Origin: Alphaproteobacteria bacterium
GTDB taxonomy: Bacteria; Pseudomonadota; Alphaproteobacteria; UBA8366
Direction: 5' to 3'
Length of the DNA stretch: 6,885 bases
Assembly: GCA_030743445.1 (NCBI GenBank)
Contig: JASLSL010000073.1
Span: forward strand, 1-6,885
The notes beneath the pieces were generated by a model. The model ran no database searches. It was not told the DNA's origin and saw only the letters and a list, made by a program, of their open reading frames with translations. The position numbers and the translations under genes are program-made. Within the stretch, counting starts at the first letter, position 1, and every line of letters starts with the position of its first letter. Below are positions 1 through 6,100 of this stretch, piece by piece.

Positions 1-1
1 G

Positions 2-985
2 CTCGCCGAAGAGCTGTTCGCCGACGACGTCCCCGCGCCCGAGATCCAGTCGGTGCTGACCCACGTCAACCGCGACATCCACCGCCGGATCCTCGACGCC
101 AACCTCGCGGCGATGAAGGAAGAGGGCATGGGCGATCCGCCGGTCGAATTCGCGTTCATCATCATGGGGTCCGGCGGGCGCGGCGAAAGCTATGTCTATC
201 CCGATCAGGACAACGGGCTGATCCTCGACGACTATCCGGACGACGAACACGACCGGGTCGACGGGTGGTTCACCGAATTGGCGGATCGCCTCGCCACCGA
301 CCTCGACACGGTCGGGTTTCCGCGCTGCAAGGGCCACGTCATGGCGATCAACCCGGTGTGGCGCAAGTCGATCTCGCAATGGCGGGCGCAGATCGCGGGC
401 TGGTGCCGGCGGCGCAGCACCGTGGCGCTGCGGCTCGCCGATATCTTCTTCGACTTCCGGCCGATCTGCGGCGCGCGCGATCTCGCCGGGAATTTACGCG
501 ATTACGTGACCGAGCTGATGCCGGCCAACCCGGTGATGCTGCAGGAGCTGCAGTACGACGACGAGGACGCCGGCGTCGGGCTCGGCTGGTTCAACCGGTT
601 CATCACCGAAAAGCACGACGAGGACCATCTCGGCAAGCTCAACCTCAAGACGACGGGAACCCTGCCGTTGGTGCAGGCGACACGGCTGTTGGCGCTGCGC
701 GAGGGTATCCCAGCGACCTCGACCCTGGCGCGGCTCGAAGCGCTGTATGGAAACGGGACGATCGATGGCGACCTGTACGACTATCTCCAGGGCGCCTTTC
801 GGCACATTGCGACGTTGCTGTTGCGCCAGCAGATCGCCGACTTCAACGCCGGCAACGAGGTCAGCAATTACGTCCACCCGAAGGGATTGAGCAAACGCGA
901 GCGCGATATGCTGGTAGACTCGCTCCAAGCCATCCGCCGGCTCCGGCAGCAGGTCCGGGCCGAGTTCACCGGCGAAATCCTGTAG
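2..985 (+). CDS. DUF294 GlnD-like nucleotidyltransferase protein (5' truncated)
   Basis: This is the C-terminal 327 residues of a gene that begins left of the window; the frame is open to base 2, so an internal GTG at 53 is not taken as the start. The visible part holds a DUF294 nucleotidyltransferase domain. GSGGRGE at visible residues 56-62 and DQDNG at 68-72 match the GlnD/polymerase-beta-like signature, with the aspartates as presumed metal ligands. A helical DUF294 C-terminal domain follows (about residues 185-320), ending in an Arg/Gln-rich helix. In the family, cNMP-binding and CBS domains usually precede this region; here they would be outside the window. The protein is presumed cytoplasmic and to transfer a nucleotidyl group, but family substrates are not established. 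It lies 14 bp before the PAS-exonuclease gene, so the two are probably one operon. Family assignment is firm; function is unknown. Confidence 0.87.
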   Translation, partial: LAEELFADDVPAPEIQSVLTHVNRDIHRRILDANLAAMKEEGMGDPPVEFAFIIMGSGGRGESYVYPDQDNGLILDDYPDDEHDRVDGWFTELADRLATDLDTVGFPRCKGHVMAINPVWRKSISQWRAQIAGWCRRRSTVALRLADIFFDFRPICGARDLAGNLRDYVTELMPANPVMLQELQYDDEDAGVGLGWFNRFITEKHDEDHLGKLNLKTTGTLPLVQATRLLALREGIPATSTLARLEALYGNGTIDGDLYDYLQGAFRHIATLLLRQQIADFNAGNEVSNYVHPKGLSKRERDMLVDSLQAIRRLRQQVRAEFTGEIL

Positions 986-999
986 GCCGAGGCCGAGGC

Positions 1000-2349
1000 A
1001 TGCGACTTCCCGTCCAAAAAACCGTGCTCGTCCTCCTCGCGATCGTGGTTTCAGCGGCGCTCGCCGTCGCGCTGCCGACCGTGATCGTCCTGGTAAAGGG
1101 TGTCGATCGGGTCGACCCCGTGCCGGTCGTCGCTATTGCGGCGATCCTGTTCGCGGCGGCGTTGCTTGGGCTCGTCGTGCTGCGTCACTTGCGCGCGCTG
1201 GAGCGCCTGCGCGGCACCATCCTGACCCTGATTTCCGATGCCGCCGAGCGGGCGCCCAACCTGTCGCCGAACGATCTCACCGCCGAAGTCGCGCGCGTCG
1301 GCGCGGCCATCGACGAGCTGGTGTCGCACCGCCTCGAGCGCCAGGCCGCGCCGGACGAACGCCTCGCCGCGGTGCTCGGGTCGATCCCCGAAGCCATTGT
1401 CGTCGTCACCGAGGCCGGGCAAGTGAGCCTGGTCAATGCCGCGGCGAAAGAGCTTTTGGACGCCGAGCGCATCGCCATCGGCACCAGTGTGTTCGCGGCG
1501 CTGCGGCGGCGGACCGTCGAGGCGGCGATCGGACAAGCCCGCGAAGCCGGCCGGCCGGTGCGGGTGACGGTCGATACGGTCGACGGCGAGGCGCTGACCG
1601 CCCGCGTGGTCGAGCTCGGCGAGCACGGCGGCGCCGTGTTCAGCTTCTCCGTCGCCGAGGTGTTGCAGCATCTCGAGGTCGAGCACGACCTCGGTCTCCA
1701 CGACACGCCGCCGCCGCCGGGCGAGGTCACCGACGCGACGCCGCTCGCCGAGCTGGCGATGCTGGTGTTCGACAGCGAGACCACCGGCCTCGACGTCGAG
1801 CGCGATGCGATCGTCTCGGTCGGCGGGGTTCGGATGCACGGCGCGCGTATTTACCGTAGTGCTGTGATCGACCGGCTAGTCGACCCGAAGCGGCCGATTC
1901 CGCCGCGCTCAACCGCGATTCACGGGATCACCGACGAGATGGTCGCGGCGGCGCCCGATTTCGTCGGGCTATGGGAGATCCTCGAACCTCTGCTCGCCGG
2001 CACGGTGATCGTCGGGCACAACATCGGCTTCGACATCGCCCATCTGGCGAAGGCGACGGCGGCGGACGGCATCGAATGGACGCCGCCGCCGTTTCTCGAC
2101 ACCCTGCTGTTGTCGGCGGCGCTCGAGCCGGGCAAGCCGGCGCTCGGTCTCGACGAACTCGCCGCGCGCCACGGGGTCAACGTGCGCGGCCGGCACACCG
2201 CGCTCGGCGACAGCCTGATGACCGCCGAGATCTATCAGCGGATGCTGCCGCGGTTGCGCGACGCCGGCGTGGTCACCTTGGGCGACGCGATCGAGTTCTC
2301 AAAAAAGCCGAAGCATATCCTCCGCATGCAGCATCGTGCGGGATGGTGA
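1000..2349 (+). CDS. Membrane-anchored PAS domain / DEDDh 3'-5' exonuclease fusion
   Basis: A 449-residue protein. Two hydrophobic helices (about residues 8-32 and 40-62) form a membrane hairpin, followed by a charged helical linker (63-118). A PAS-like sensor domain (about 119-218) contains IPEAIVVVTEAGQVSLVNAA. After a proline-rich hinge (237-240) comes a DnaQ-type exonuclease domain (about 250-420). The catalytic set is complete: D258 and E260 in VFDSETTGLD, D345 in GHNIGFD, H399 and D404 in HTALGD. The family normally removes 3' nucleotides from DNA or RNA, or cleaves related phosphodiesters, using two metal ions. ATG 1000 is chosen because the membrane helices start just after it, GAGG lies a few bases upstream, and the open frame further left overlaps the real DUF294 gene. 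Annotation as a DNA polymerase III epsilon subunit would mislead: the membrane anchor and PAS domain argue for a signalling or membrane-local nuclease. The actual substrate is unknown. Confidence 0.9.
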   Translation: MRLPVQKTVLVLLAIVVSAALAVALPTVIVLVKGVDRVDPVPVVAIAAILFAAALLGLVVLRHLRALERLRGTILTLISDAAERAPNLSPNDLTAEVARVGAAIDELVSHRLERQAAPDERLAAVLGSIPEAIVVVTEAGQVSLVNAAAKELLDAERIAIGTSVFAALRRRTVEAAIGQAREAGRPVRVTVDTVDGEALTARVVELGEHGGAVFSFSVAEVLQHLEVEHDLGLHDTPPPPGEVTDATPLAELAMLVFDSETTGLDVERDAIVSVGGVRMHGARIYRSAVIDRLVDPKRPIPPRSTAIHGITDEMVAAAPDFVGLWEILEPLLAGTVIVGHNIGFDIAHLAKATAADGIEWTPPPFLDTLLLSAALEPGKPALGLDELAARHGVNVRGRHTALGDSLMTAEIYQRMLPRLRDAGVVTLGDAIEFSKKPKHILRMQHRAGW

Positions 2350-2399
2350 CGCGGCCGGGGGCGCGACGACCGATATTTTCTTGCAATTGATTTCCGTCA

Positions 2400-2429
2400 T
2401 TGTTCGTCGCGGCGTAGCAGAGGTATGAT
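2400..2429 (+). promoter_or_regulatory. Possible sigma70-type promoter for the small membrane protein gene
   Basis: TATGAT at 2424-2429 is a good -10 match (5 of 6). TTGTTC at 2400-2405 is a weak -35 (3 of 6), with an 18-bp spacer. The site lies in the 116-bp gap after the exonuclease gene, about 37 bp before the next start codon. It sits in a locally AT-richer patch beginning near 2371, which is unusual for this window. It would let the small gene be transcribed apart from the DUF294/exonuclease pair. This is a match by eye only. Confidence 0.35.
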
Positions 2430-2449
2430 CAGGGCGAAGGGATTTGACT

Positions 2450-2456
2450 GGAGGAG
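2450..2456 (+). promoter_or_regulatory. Strong Shine-Dalgarno site for the small ORF
   Basis: GGAGGAG lies 9 bases before the ATG at 2466. It is the best ribosome binding site in the window and is the main reason to accept the 60-codon reading frame as a real gene. Confidence 0.7.
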
Positions 2457-2465
2457 CGCGCCGCC

Positions 2466-2648
2466 ATGGTTACATGGTACGCGGGTGCGGGCCTGTTCCT
2501 GGGCTTTATCTACGCGAAAGTGCAGATGGACCCGGTGACGTGGGATGACTGGCTGAACGCAGTCATCCCAATGGGCGCGGCCGCGGTCACCGGCGCCGTT
2601 ATCGGCTTGATCCATCAAATGGTCGCCGGCAAGAAAAAGAAGGATTAG
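2466..2648 (+). CDS. Small two-helix membrane protein, unknown function
   Basis: A 60-residue protein that I do not recognise. It begins MVTWYAGAGLFLGFIYAKV, a first hydrophobic segment (about residues 3-19). A short acidic, Trp-containing linker follows (DPVTWDDW, 22-29), then a glycine/alanine-rich hydrophobic helix (about 32-54) and a KKKKD tail (56-60). The distribution suggests a two-pass inner-membrane protein with the lysine-rich end in the cytoplasm. Support for a real gene: strong GGAGGAG site at ideal spacing, upstream promoter-like sequence, and plausible membrane-protein composition. It is convergent with the ThDP enzyme gene, 19 bp away. The A-rich lysine codons at its end double as the T-run of the minus-strand terminator. 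It could belong with the upstream DUF294/exonuclease pair, but the gap and separate promoter do not require that. Confidence 0.7.
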   Translation: MVTWYAGAGLFLGFIYAKVQMDPVTWDDWLNAVIPMGAAAVTGAVIGLIHQMVAGKKKKD

Positions 2649-2671
2649 CGACGGCGTTGACCGCTCGCTAA
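2631..2671 (-). terminator. Intrinsic terminator of the minus-strand gene set
   Basis: TTAGCGA at 2645-2651 pairs perfectly with TCGCTAA at 2665-2671. Inside, CGG (2652-2654) pairs with CCG (2661-2663) after a one-base bulge (2664), leaving a 6-base loop. Read on the minus strand, the hairpin is followed by a T-rich run (complement of the A-rich 2631-2642). This is the layout of a Rho-independent terminator for the ThDP enzyme gene. In the plus direction there is a stem but no T-run, so termination of the small gene there is less likely. Confidence 0.7.
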
Positions 2672-4335
2672 CCGACGCTGCCCTCGGTCACCACGTCGAG
2701 CAGGTTCGGCCCGTCGTTGGCGAGCGCCGCCTCCAATGCGGGGCGTAGCTCGGCCGGGTCCTCGATCCGCTCGGCCGGCATGCCGAGCGCCTTCGCGAGC
2801 CCGACGAAGTCGATCGACGGGTCCTTGAAATCCATGCCGATGAAGTGGTCGCTCTTGTGGAACGCCAGCAGGCGCTGCTTGATTATGCGGTAGCCGCCGT
2901 TGTTGCAGATCACGTAGGTCATCGGCAGCTTCAAATTGGCCGCCGACCACAGCGCCTGGATGCTGTACATCGCGCTGCCGTCGCCGATCACCGCGCAGAC
3001 CCGCCGGTCGGGCTGGGCCAGTTGCACGCCGACCGCGGCGGCGATGCCCCAGCCGATGCCGCCGCTGGCGAGGCCGTGATAGTTGTAGCGGTCGCGGTAG
3101 GGATAGAAGCTGTTCAGCGTCCGGGTCGCGGTCACTCCCTCGTTGACCACGATGGCGTCCTCGGGCAGCGCTTCCGAGAGCTGCAGCATCAGCCAATCCG
3201 GGTTGATCGGCACCTCTCCCGCGCTCGCCGCCACCTTTTCCGCCAGCGTCGCCCGCTTGGCGGTCCAGTTCCGGCCCTCGATCTCGGCGAGCTTCGCCGC
3301 CGCCTTCTTTTTCAGTTTGTCGCCGCCCTTCCGCTCCAGGACCGGCACCAGCGCCGTCATGGTCTCCCGGACGTCGGCCTGGATCGCCATGTCGGCCGGA
3401 TAGTTCTTGCCGAGCTCCCAATCGTCGAGGCCGATCTGGACCAGCGACATGCCGGGCGGCATCGGGTCGGTCGCGCTCCACACCGACATGCGCAGCACGT
3501 CGGCGCCGACCACGACCATCAGATCGTGGGGCTCGAGCACGCCGCGCACCTGGGCCTGGTCGCGGCTGAGCCCGCCCATGTAGCATTTGTGCGCCGAGGG
3601 GTAATGCGAGCCGTAGGGCGTGGTCTGCTGCCAGACCGGTGCGCCGAGGGTCTCGGCGAACGCCGCCGCCTCGGCGAGCGCGTCGCTGGTGACGATCTCC
3701 TGACCGCAGAGGATCATCGGATTTTCGGCCGCCAGCAGCTTGCCCGCGAGCGCCTCCAGCACCTCGTCGGACGGCCGGGTGCGGGTCTCGACCCGGGTCG
3801 ACTGGCCGAGCTCGATGCCGGCCTCATTGTTGAGAATATCTCCCGGCAGCGAGATGAACACCGGCCCGGTCGGCGGCGTGGTCGCGATCTTGGCGGCGCG
3901 GTGGACGATGCGCGGCAGGTCCTCGAGCCGCGTCACCTCGGTCGCCCATTTGACCAGCGGCGCGGCGATCGGCACCAGCGGGTCGTAGAGCAGCGGCTCG
4001 GTCAGGCCGTGGCCGAGCTCCTGCTGGCCGGCGGTGATGATCAGCGGGGTGCCGGTGAACTTGGCGTTGTAGAGCGAACCCATGGCGTTGCCGAGGCCCG
4101 GCGCCACGTGGACGTTGCACGACACCAGCTCGCCCGAGGCGCGGCTGTAGCCGTCGGCCATCGCTACCACGATCGATTCCTGCAGCCCCAGCACGTAGGT
4201 CAGGTCCGGATGGTCCTTCAGCGCGTGCATGATCGGCAGCTCGGTGGTGCCCGGATTGCCGAACAGATGGGTGATGCCCTCGTCCTTGAGGAGCGCCAGG
4301 AAGGCCGAACGCCCGGTGATCTCGTTAACCGCCAT
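2668..4335 (-). CDS. Benzoylformate decarboxylase-like ThDP-dependent enzyme
   Basis: A complete 555-residue ThDP enzyme of the benzoylformate decarboxylase / acetolactate synthase superfamily. Domain order is pyrimidine-binding (about 1-170), central (about 190-335) and pyrophosphate-binding (about 375-550). The cofactor-activating glutamate is E53 (LQES). The metal/ThDP motif runs from GDGS (451-454) to N478-N479. Closest remembered similarity is Pseudomonas MdlC: FGNPGTTELP, H76 in NVHVAPG (MdlC H70), GNAMG, TAGQQ and PLVKW. MdlC S26 is T30 here and MdlC H281 aligns with S284, so decarboxylation of a 2-oxo acid is likely but benzoylformate itself is uncertain. A Lys/Ala-rich segment (335-370) links the last two domains. 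ATG 4335 is chosen because AGGGA (complement of 4342-4346) sits 6 bases upstream and the family N-terminus fits; the open frame further upstream overlaps gloC. Generic annotation may call it an acetolactate synthase large subunit. Confidence 0.88.
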   Translation of the reverse strand: MAVNEITGRSAFLALLKDEGITHLFGNPGTTELPIMHALKDHPDLTYVLGLQESIVVAMADGYSRASGELVSCNVHVAPGLGNAMGSLYNAKFTGTPLIITAGQQELGHGLTEPLLYDPLVPIAAPLVKWATEVTRLEDLPRIVHRAAKIATTPPTGPVFISLPGDILNNEAGIELGQSTRVETRTRPSDEVLEALAGKLLAAENPMILCGQEIVTSDALAEAAAFAETLGAPVWQQTTPYGSHYPSAHKCYMGGLSRDQAQVRGVLEPHDLMVVVGADVLRMSVWSATDPMPPGMSLVQIGLDDWELGKNYPADMAIQADVRETMTALVPVLERKGGDKLKKKAAAKLAEIEGRNWTAKRATLAEKVAASAGEVPINPDWLMLQLSEALPEDAIVVNEGVTATRTLNSFYPYRDRYNYHGLASGGIGWGIAAAVGVQLAQPDRRVCAVIGDGSAMYSIQALWSAANLKLPMTYVICNNGGYRIIKQRLLAFHKSDHFIGMDFKDPSIDFVGLAKALGMPAERIEDPAELRPALEAALANDGPNLLDVVTEGSVG

Positions 4336-4341
4336 GATGTG

Positions 4342-4346
4342 TCCCT
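4342..4346 (-). promoter_or_regulatory. Shine-Dalgarno site fixing the start of the ThDP enzyme gene
   Basis: On the minus strand AGGGA lies 6 bases before the ATG at 4335. It supports this start over the much longer in-frame extension that runs back through the gloC gene. Confidence 0.55.
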
Positions 4347-4400
4347 GTGCTGGTTTTTCGTCGGGTTCCGGTTTTAAACGCCGCCGCGGCCGGGTGCAAA

Positions 4401-5084
4401 TCAGTCCGTTTGAACGAAATCGGAGCAGAACGGGTTGGTCTTGCGCTCGTGCCCGAAGGTCGAGGCCGGGCCGTGGCCCGGCACGAAGGTCACGTTGTCG
4501 CCGAGCGGCCAGAGCTTGCCGCGGATCGATTGGAGCAAGGTCGCATGGTCGCCACGCGGGAAATCGGTGCGCCCGATCGAGCCTTGAAACAATACGTCGC
4601 CGACGAAGGCGAGCGCCGAGGGCGGGTGGTAGAACACCACATGGCCCGGCGTGTGGCCCGGGCAATGGTATATGTCCATCACCACTTCGCCGAACGAGAC
4701 CCGGTCGCCGTCCGCGAGCCAGCGGTCCGGCGTGAACGGGCGCGCGCCGACAAGCCCATAGCGGGCGCCACTCTCTTCGATTTGGTCGATCCAGAATTGG
4801 TCTTCTTTTTCGGGTCCTTCGATCGGCAGCTCGAAGCGCTCGGCCAACTCGGCGACCGCGCCGGCATGGTCCATGTGGCCGTGGGTCACCAGGATCCGCT
4901 CGAGCTCGACGCCGGCCTCCTCGACCGCGGCGAGCACATTGTCGAGGTCGCCGCCCGGGTCGATTACCGCACCCTTGCAGGTCTTGGTGCACCACACCAC
5001 CGAGCAGTTCTGCTGGAACGGGGTGACCGGCACGATCGACGCCTTGAGCGGCGGCTCGATTTCTTGCTCGGCGTCACTCGGCAT
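4401..5084 (-). CDS. gloC: Glyoxalase II-type hydrolase GloC/YcbL (MBL fold)
   Basis: A complete 227-residue metallo-beta-lactamase-fold hydrolase. It matches E. coli YcbL/GloC closely from about residue 16 on: PVTPFQQNCS, IDPGGD, EGPEKEDQFW, FTPDRWLADGDRVS, and a C-terminal VPGHGPASTFGHER. The metal-binding set is complete: H68, H70, D72 and H73 in THGHMDH, H144 in CPGHTPGH, D163 in VGDVLF, H204 in VPGHG. The known GloC role is cytoplasmic hydrolysis of S-lactoylglutathione to D-lactate and glutathione, the last step of methylglyoxal detoxification. The protein has an extra ~13-residue acidic N-terminus compared with YcbL. GGAAGA (complement of 5093-5098) lies 8 bases before the ATG. It follows the Rrf2 gene by 50 bp and precedes the ThDP enzyme gene by 65 bp, all on one strand; a role in aromatic metabolism is not shown. 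Confidence 0.92.
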   Translation of the reverse strand: MPSDAEQEIEPPLKASIVPVTPFQQNCSVVWCTKTCKGAVIDPGGDLDNVLAAVEEAGVELERILVTHGHMDHAGAVAELAERFELPIEGPEKEDQFWIDQIEESGARYGLVGARPFTPDRWLADGDRVSFGEVVMDIYHCPGHTPGHVVFYHPPSALAFVGDVLFQGSIGRTDFPRGDHATLLQSIRGKLWPLGDNVTFVPGHGPASTFGHERKTNPFCSDFVQTD

Positions 5085-5134
5085 GCGGTCGGTCTTCCGG
5101 GATGATGGGAGGAAAGAAATGCGGGAGAGCGTCT

Positions 5135-5575
5135 TTATACGGGCTCGGCAACGACCGGGAAAGCACCCTCGCCCCGTGCGATCGACTTCAGCGCGGTCGA
5201 GATGGTGATCGAGCCGAGGGTCGCGCGGGTCACCGCGTCGATCTCGGCCAACACCGCGCCGAGCGCCCGGCCGACCGGGGTCGCTTCGCCCGGCTCGGGC
5301 GAATCCGAGCCAGCGTCGCCGACGCGCTCGAACAATTCGATTATCTCGAGCAGGGTGGTGCGCTTGGCGTTGCCGGAAAAAGTGTAGCCGCCGCCCGCAC
5401 CGCGGACCGAGCGCACCAGCCCGGCGCGGCCCAACGTGTGCAGCACCTTGGCGAGGTGATGGGCCGAGACACCATAGCGGGCGCCGATTTCCCCCGCCGA
5501 CAACTGGGTCTCGGGGTCGGCCGCGAGCTCCAAGACGGCATAGAGCGCGATCCGGGTTCCGGTCTGCAGTTTCAT
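5135..5575 (-). CDS. badM: Rrf2-family transcriptional regulator, BadM-like
   Basis: A complete 146-residue Rrf2-family regulator. The N-terminal winged helix-turn-helix includes LSAGEIGARYGVSAHHLAKV (25-44) and the wing RGAGGGYTFS (58-67), which is diagnostic of the family. A dimerisation helix and C-terminal helix follow. The loop at 84-100, where IscR and NsrR carry three iron-sulfur cysteines, has none, and the whole protein contains no cysteine. It starts 2 bp after the GNAT stop codon, so the two are almost certainly co-translated. R. palustris BadM, an Rrf2 protein, represses the badDEFGAB benzoyl-CoA reductase operon. Position close to badG/bcrD suggests this is its counterpart, controlling the reductase genes and perhaps itself. 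The symbol rests on family and neighbourhood, not on alignment. Confidence 0.9.
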   Translation of the reverse strand: MKLQTGTRIALYAVLELAADPETQLSAGEIGARYGVSAHHLAKVLHTLGRAGLVRSVRGAGGGYTFSGNAKRTTLLEIIELFERVGDAGSDSPEPGEATPVGRALGAVLAEIDAVTRATLGSITISTALKSIARGEGAFPVVAEPV

Positions 5576-5577
5576 CG

Positions 5578-6033
5578 TCAATCCAATTCCTTTTCCAACT
5601 GGATGTAGGGGCCGGCGCTGAGGCCTTCGCTGCGGAAGAACGACATCAGCAGTTGGTTGTCGCGCGACAGCATGGTTCTGATCTTGGCCACGCCGGCGCC
5701 GCGGAAGCTGTCCTCGATGGCGGCAAGCAGGCGCTCGCCGATGCCGCCCAAGCGCGCCTCGGGGTCGACCGAGACCGCGAACACCCAGCCGCAGGGCTCG
5801 GAGCCGAACTCCCAGGCCCGGACCTCGCCGATGATGAAGCCCAACACCCGGCTTCCGGCCTCGGCGACCAGGAAGAAGCGGTCTCCAAGGCCGTGGGGGG
5901 GGCGGCCGGCGACGCCTTCGAACAGATCGTGCCAGTAATCGGCCTTGGCGACGCCGGTGATGCGCTCGTCGAGCGCGATCACCGCCTGGATGTCGGCGTC
6001 CCGCGCCGGCCGGATCGAAACCTCTTGTGCCAT
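5578..6033 (-). CDS. badL: GNAT-family N-acetyltransferase, BadL-like
   Basis: A complete 151-residue single-domain GNAT protein. The acetyl-CoA-binding motif A is VSVDPEARLGGIGERLL (87-103), with the RxxGxG pyrophosphate loop at R94-G99. A family-typical N-terminal strand/helix (SIRPARDADIQAVIALDE) and a C-terminal 'FFRSEGL' segment are also present. It would transfer an acetyl group to an amine of a small molecule or protein; the acceptor cannot be read from the sequence. It lies between bcrD/badG (66 bp upstream) and the Rrf2 gene (2 bp downstream). R. palustris has, as I recall, a putative acetyltransferase named BadL near badM, and the symbol is given on that positional basis. The start ATG at 6033 has only a weak ribosome binding site (AAGGG about 12 bases upstream). 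Confidence 0.87.
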   Translation of the reverse strand: MAQEVSIRPARDADIQAVIALDERITGVAKADYWHDLFEGVAGRPPHGLGDRFFLVAEAGSRVLGFIIGEVRAWEFGSEPCGWVFAVSVDPEARLGGIGERLLAAIEDSFRGAGVAKIRTMLSRDNQLLMSFFRSEGLSAGPYIQLEKELD

Positions 6034-6080
6034 TGCCCCATTCGCCCTTCCGCCGCCGGTGCGGCGTCGGTTTTAAGCAT

Positions 6081-6100
6081 ATCGGTATTTCGGTACCGAT
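6081..6100. repeat. Inverted repeat with embedded palindrome between badG and badL
   Basis: ATCGGTA at 6081-6087 and TACCGAT at 6094-6100 form perfect 7-bp arms around a 6-base spacer. Within it, TCGGTACCGA (6090-6099) is a 10-bp perfect palindrome, and TCGGTA occurs as a direct repeat at 6082 and 6090. No T-run follows on the minus strand, so it does not look like a terminator. It sits 48-67 bp before the GNAT start codon and just at the bcrD stop. This is a good place for an operator, possibly for the Rrf2 protein, though a transcript hairpin is also possible. Confidence 0.5.

Noticed and set aside
265..999. Open in-frame extension upstream of the PAS-exonuclease start
   Set aside because: It overlaps the clearly coding DUF294 domain in another frame and reads as Arg/Ala/Gly-rich shadow sequence. 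The membrane helices begin right after ATG 1000.
2350..2378. Possible terminator after the exonuclease gene (CGCG arms, then ATATTTTC)
   Set aside because: The stem is only 4 bp with an 8-base loop, and the T-run is short and distant.
2845..4377. Long plus-strand open frame of 510 codons
   Set aside because: It is antisense to the ThDP enzyme gene, is rich in Arg, His and Gly as expected for GC-rich shadows, and has no recognisable domain.
4336..4995. Open in-frame extension upstream of the ThDP enzyme start
   Set aside because: It lies on gloC coding sequence in another frame, has Arg/Pro-rich shadow composition, and ATG 4335 has a good ribosome binding site and a family-like N-terminus.
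6051..6076. GC hairpin CGCCGC/GCGGCG followed by TCGGTTTT, resembling a plus-strand terminator
   Set aside because: No plus-strand gene ends here. On the minus strand, where the genes are, the T-run is on the wrong side.
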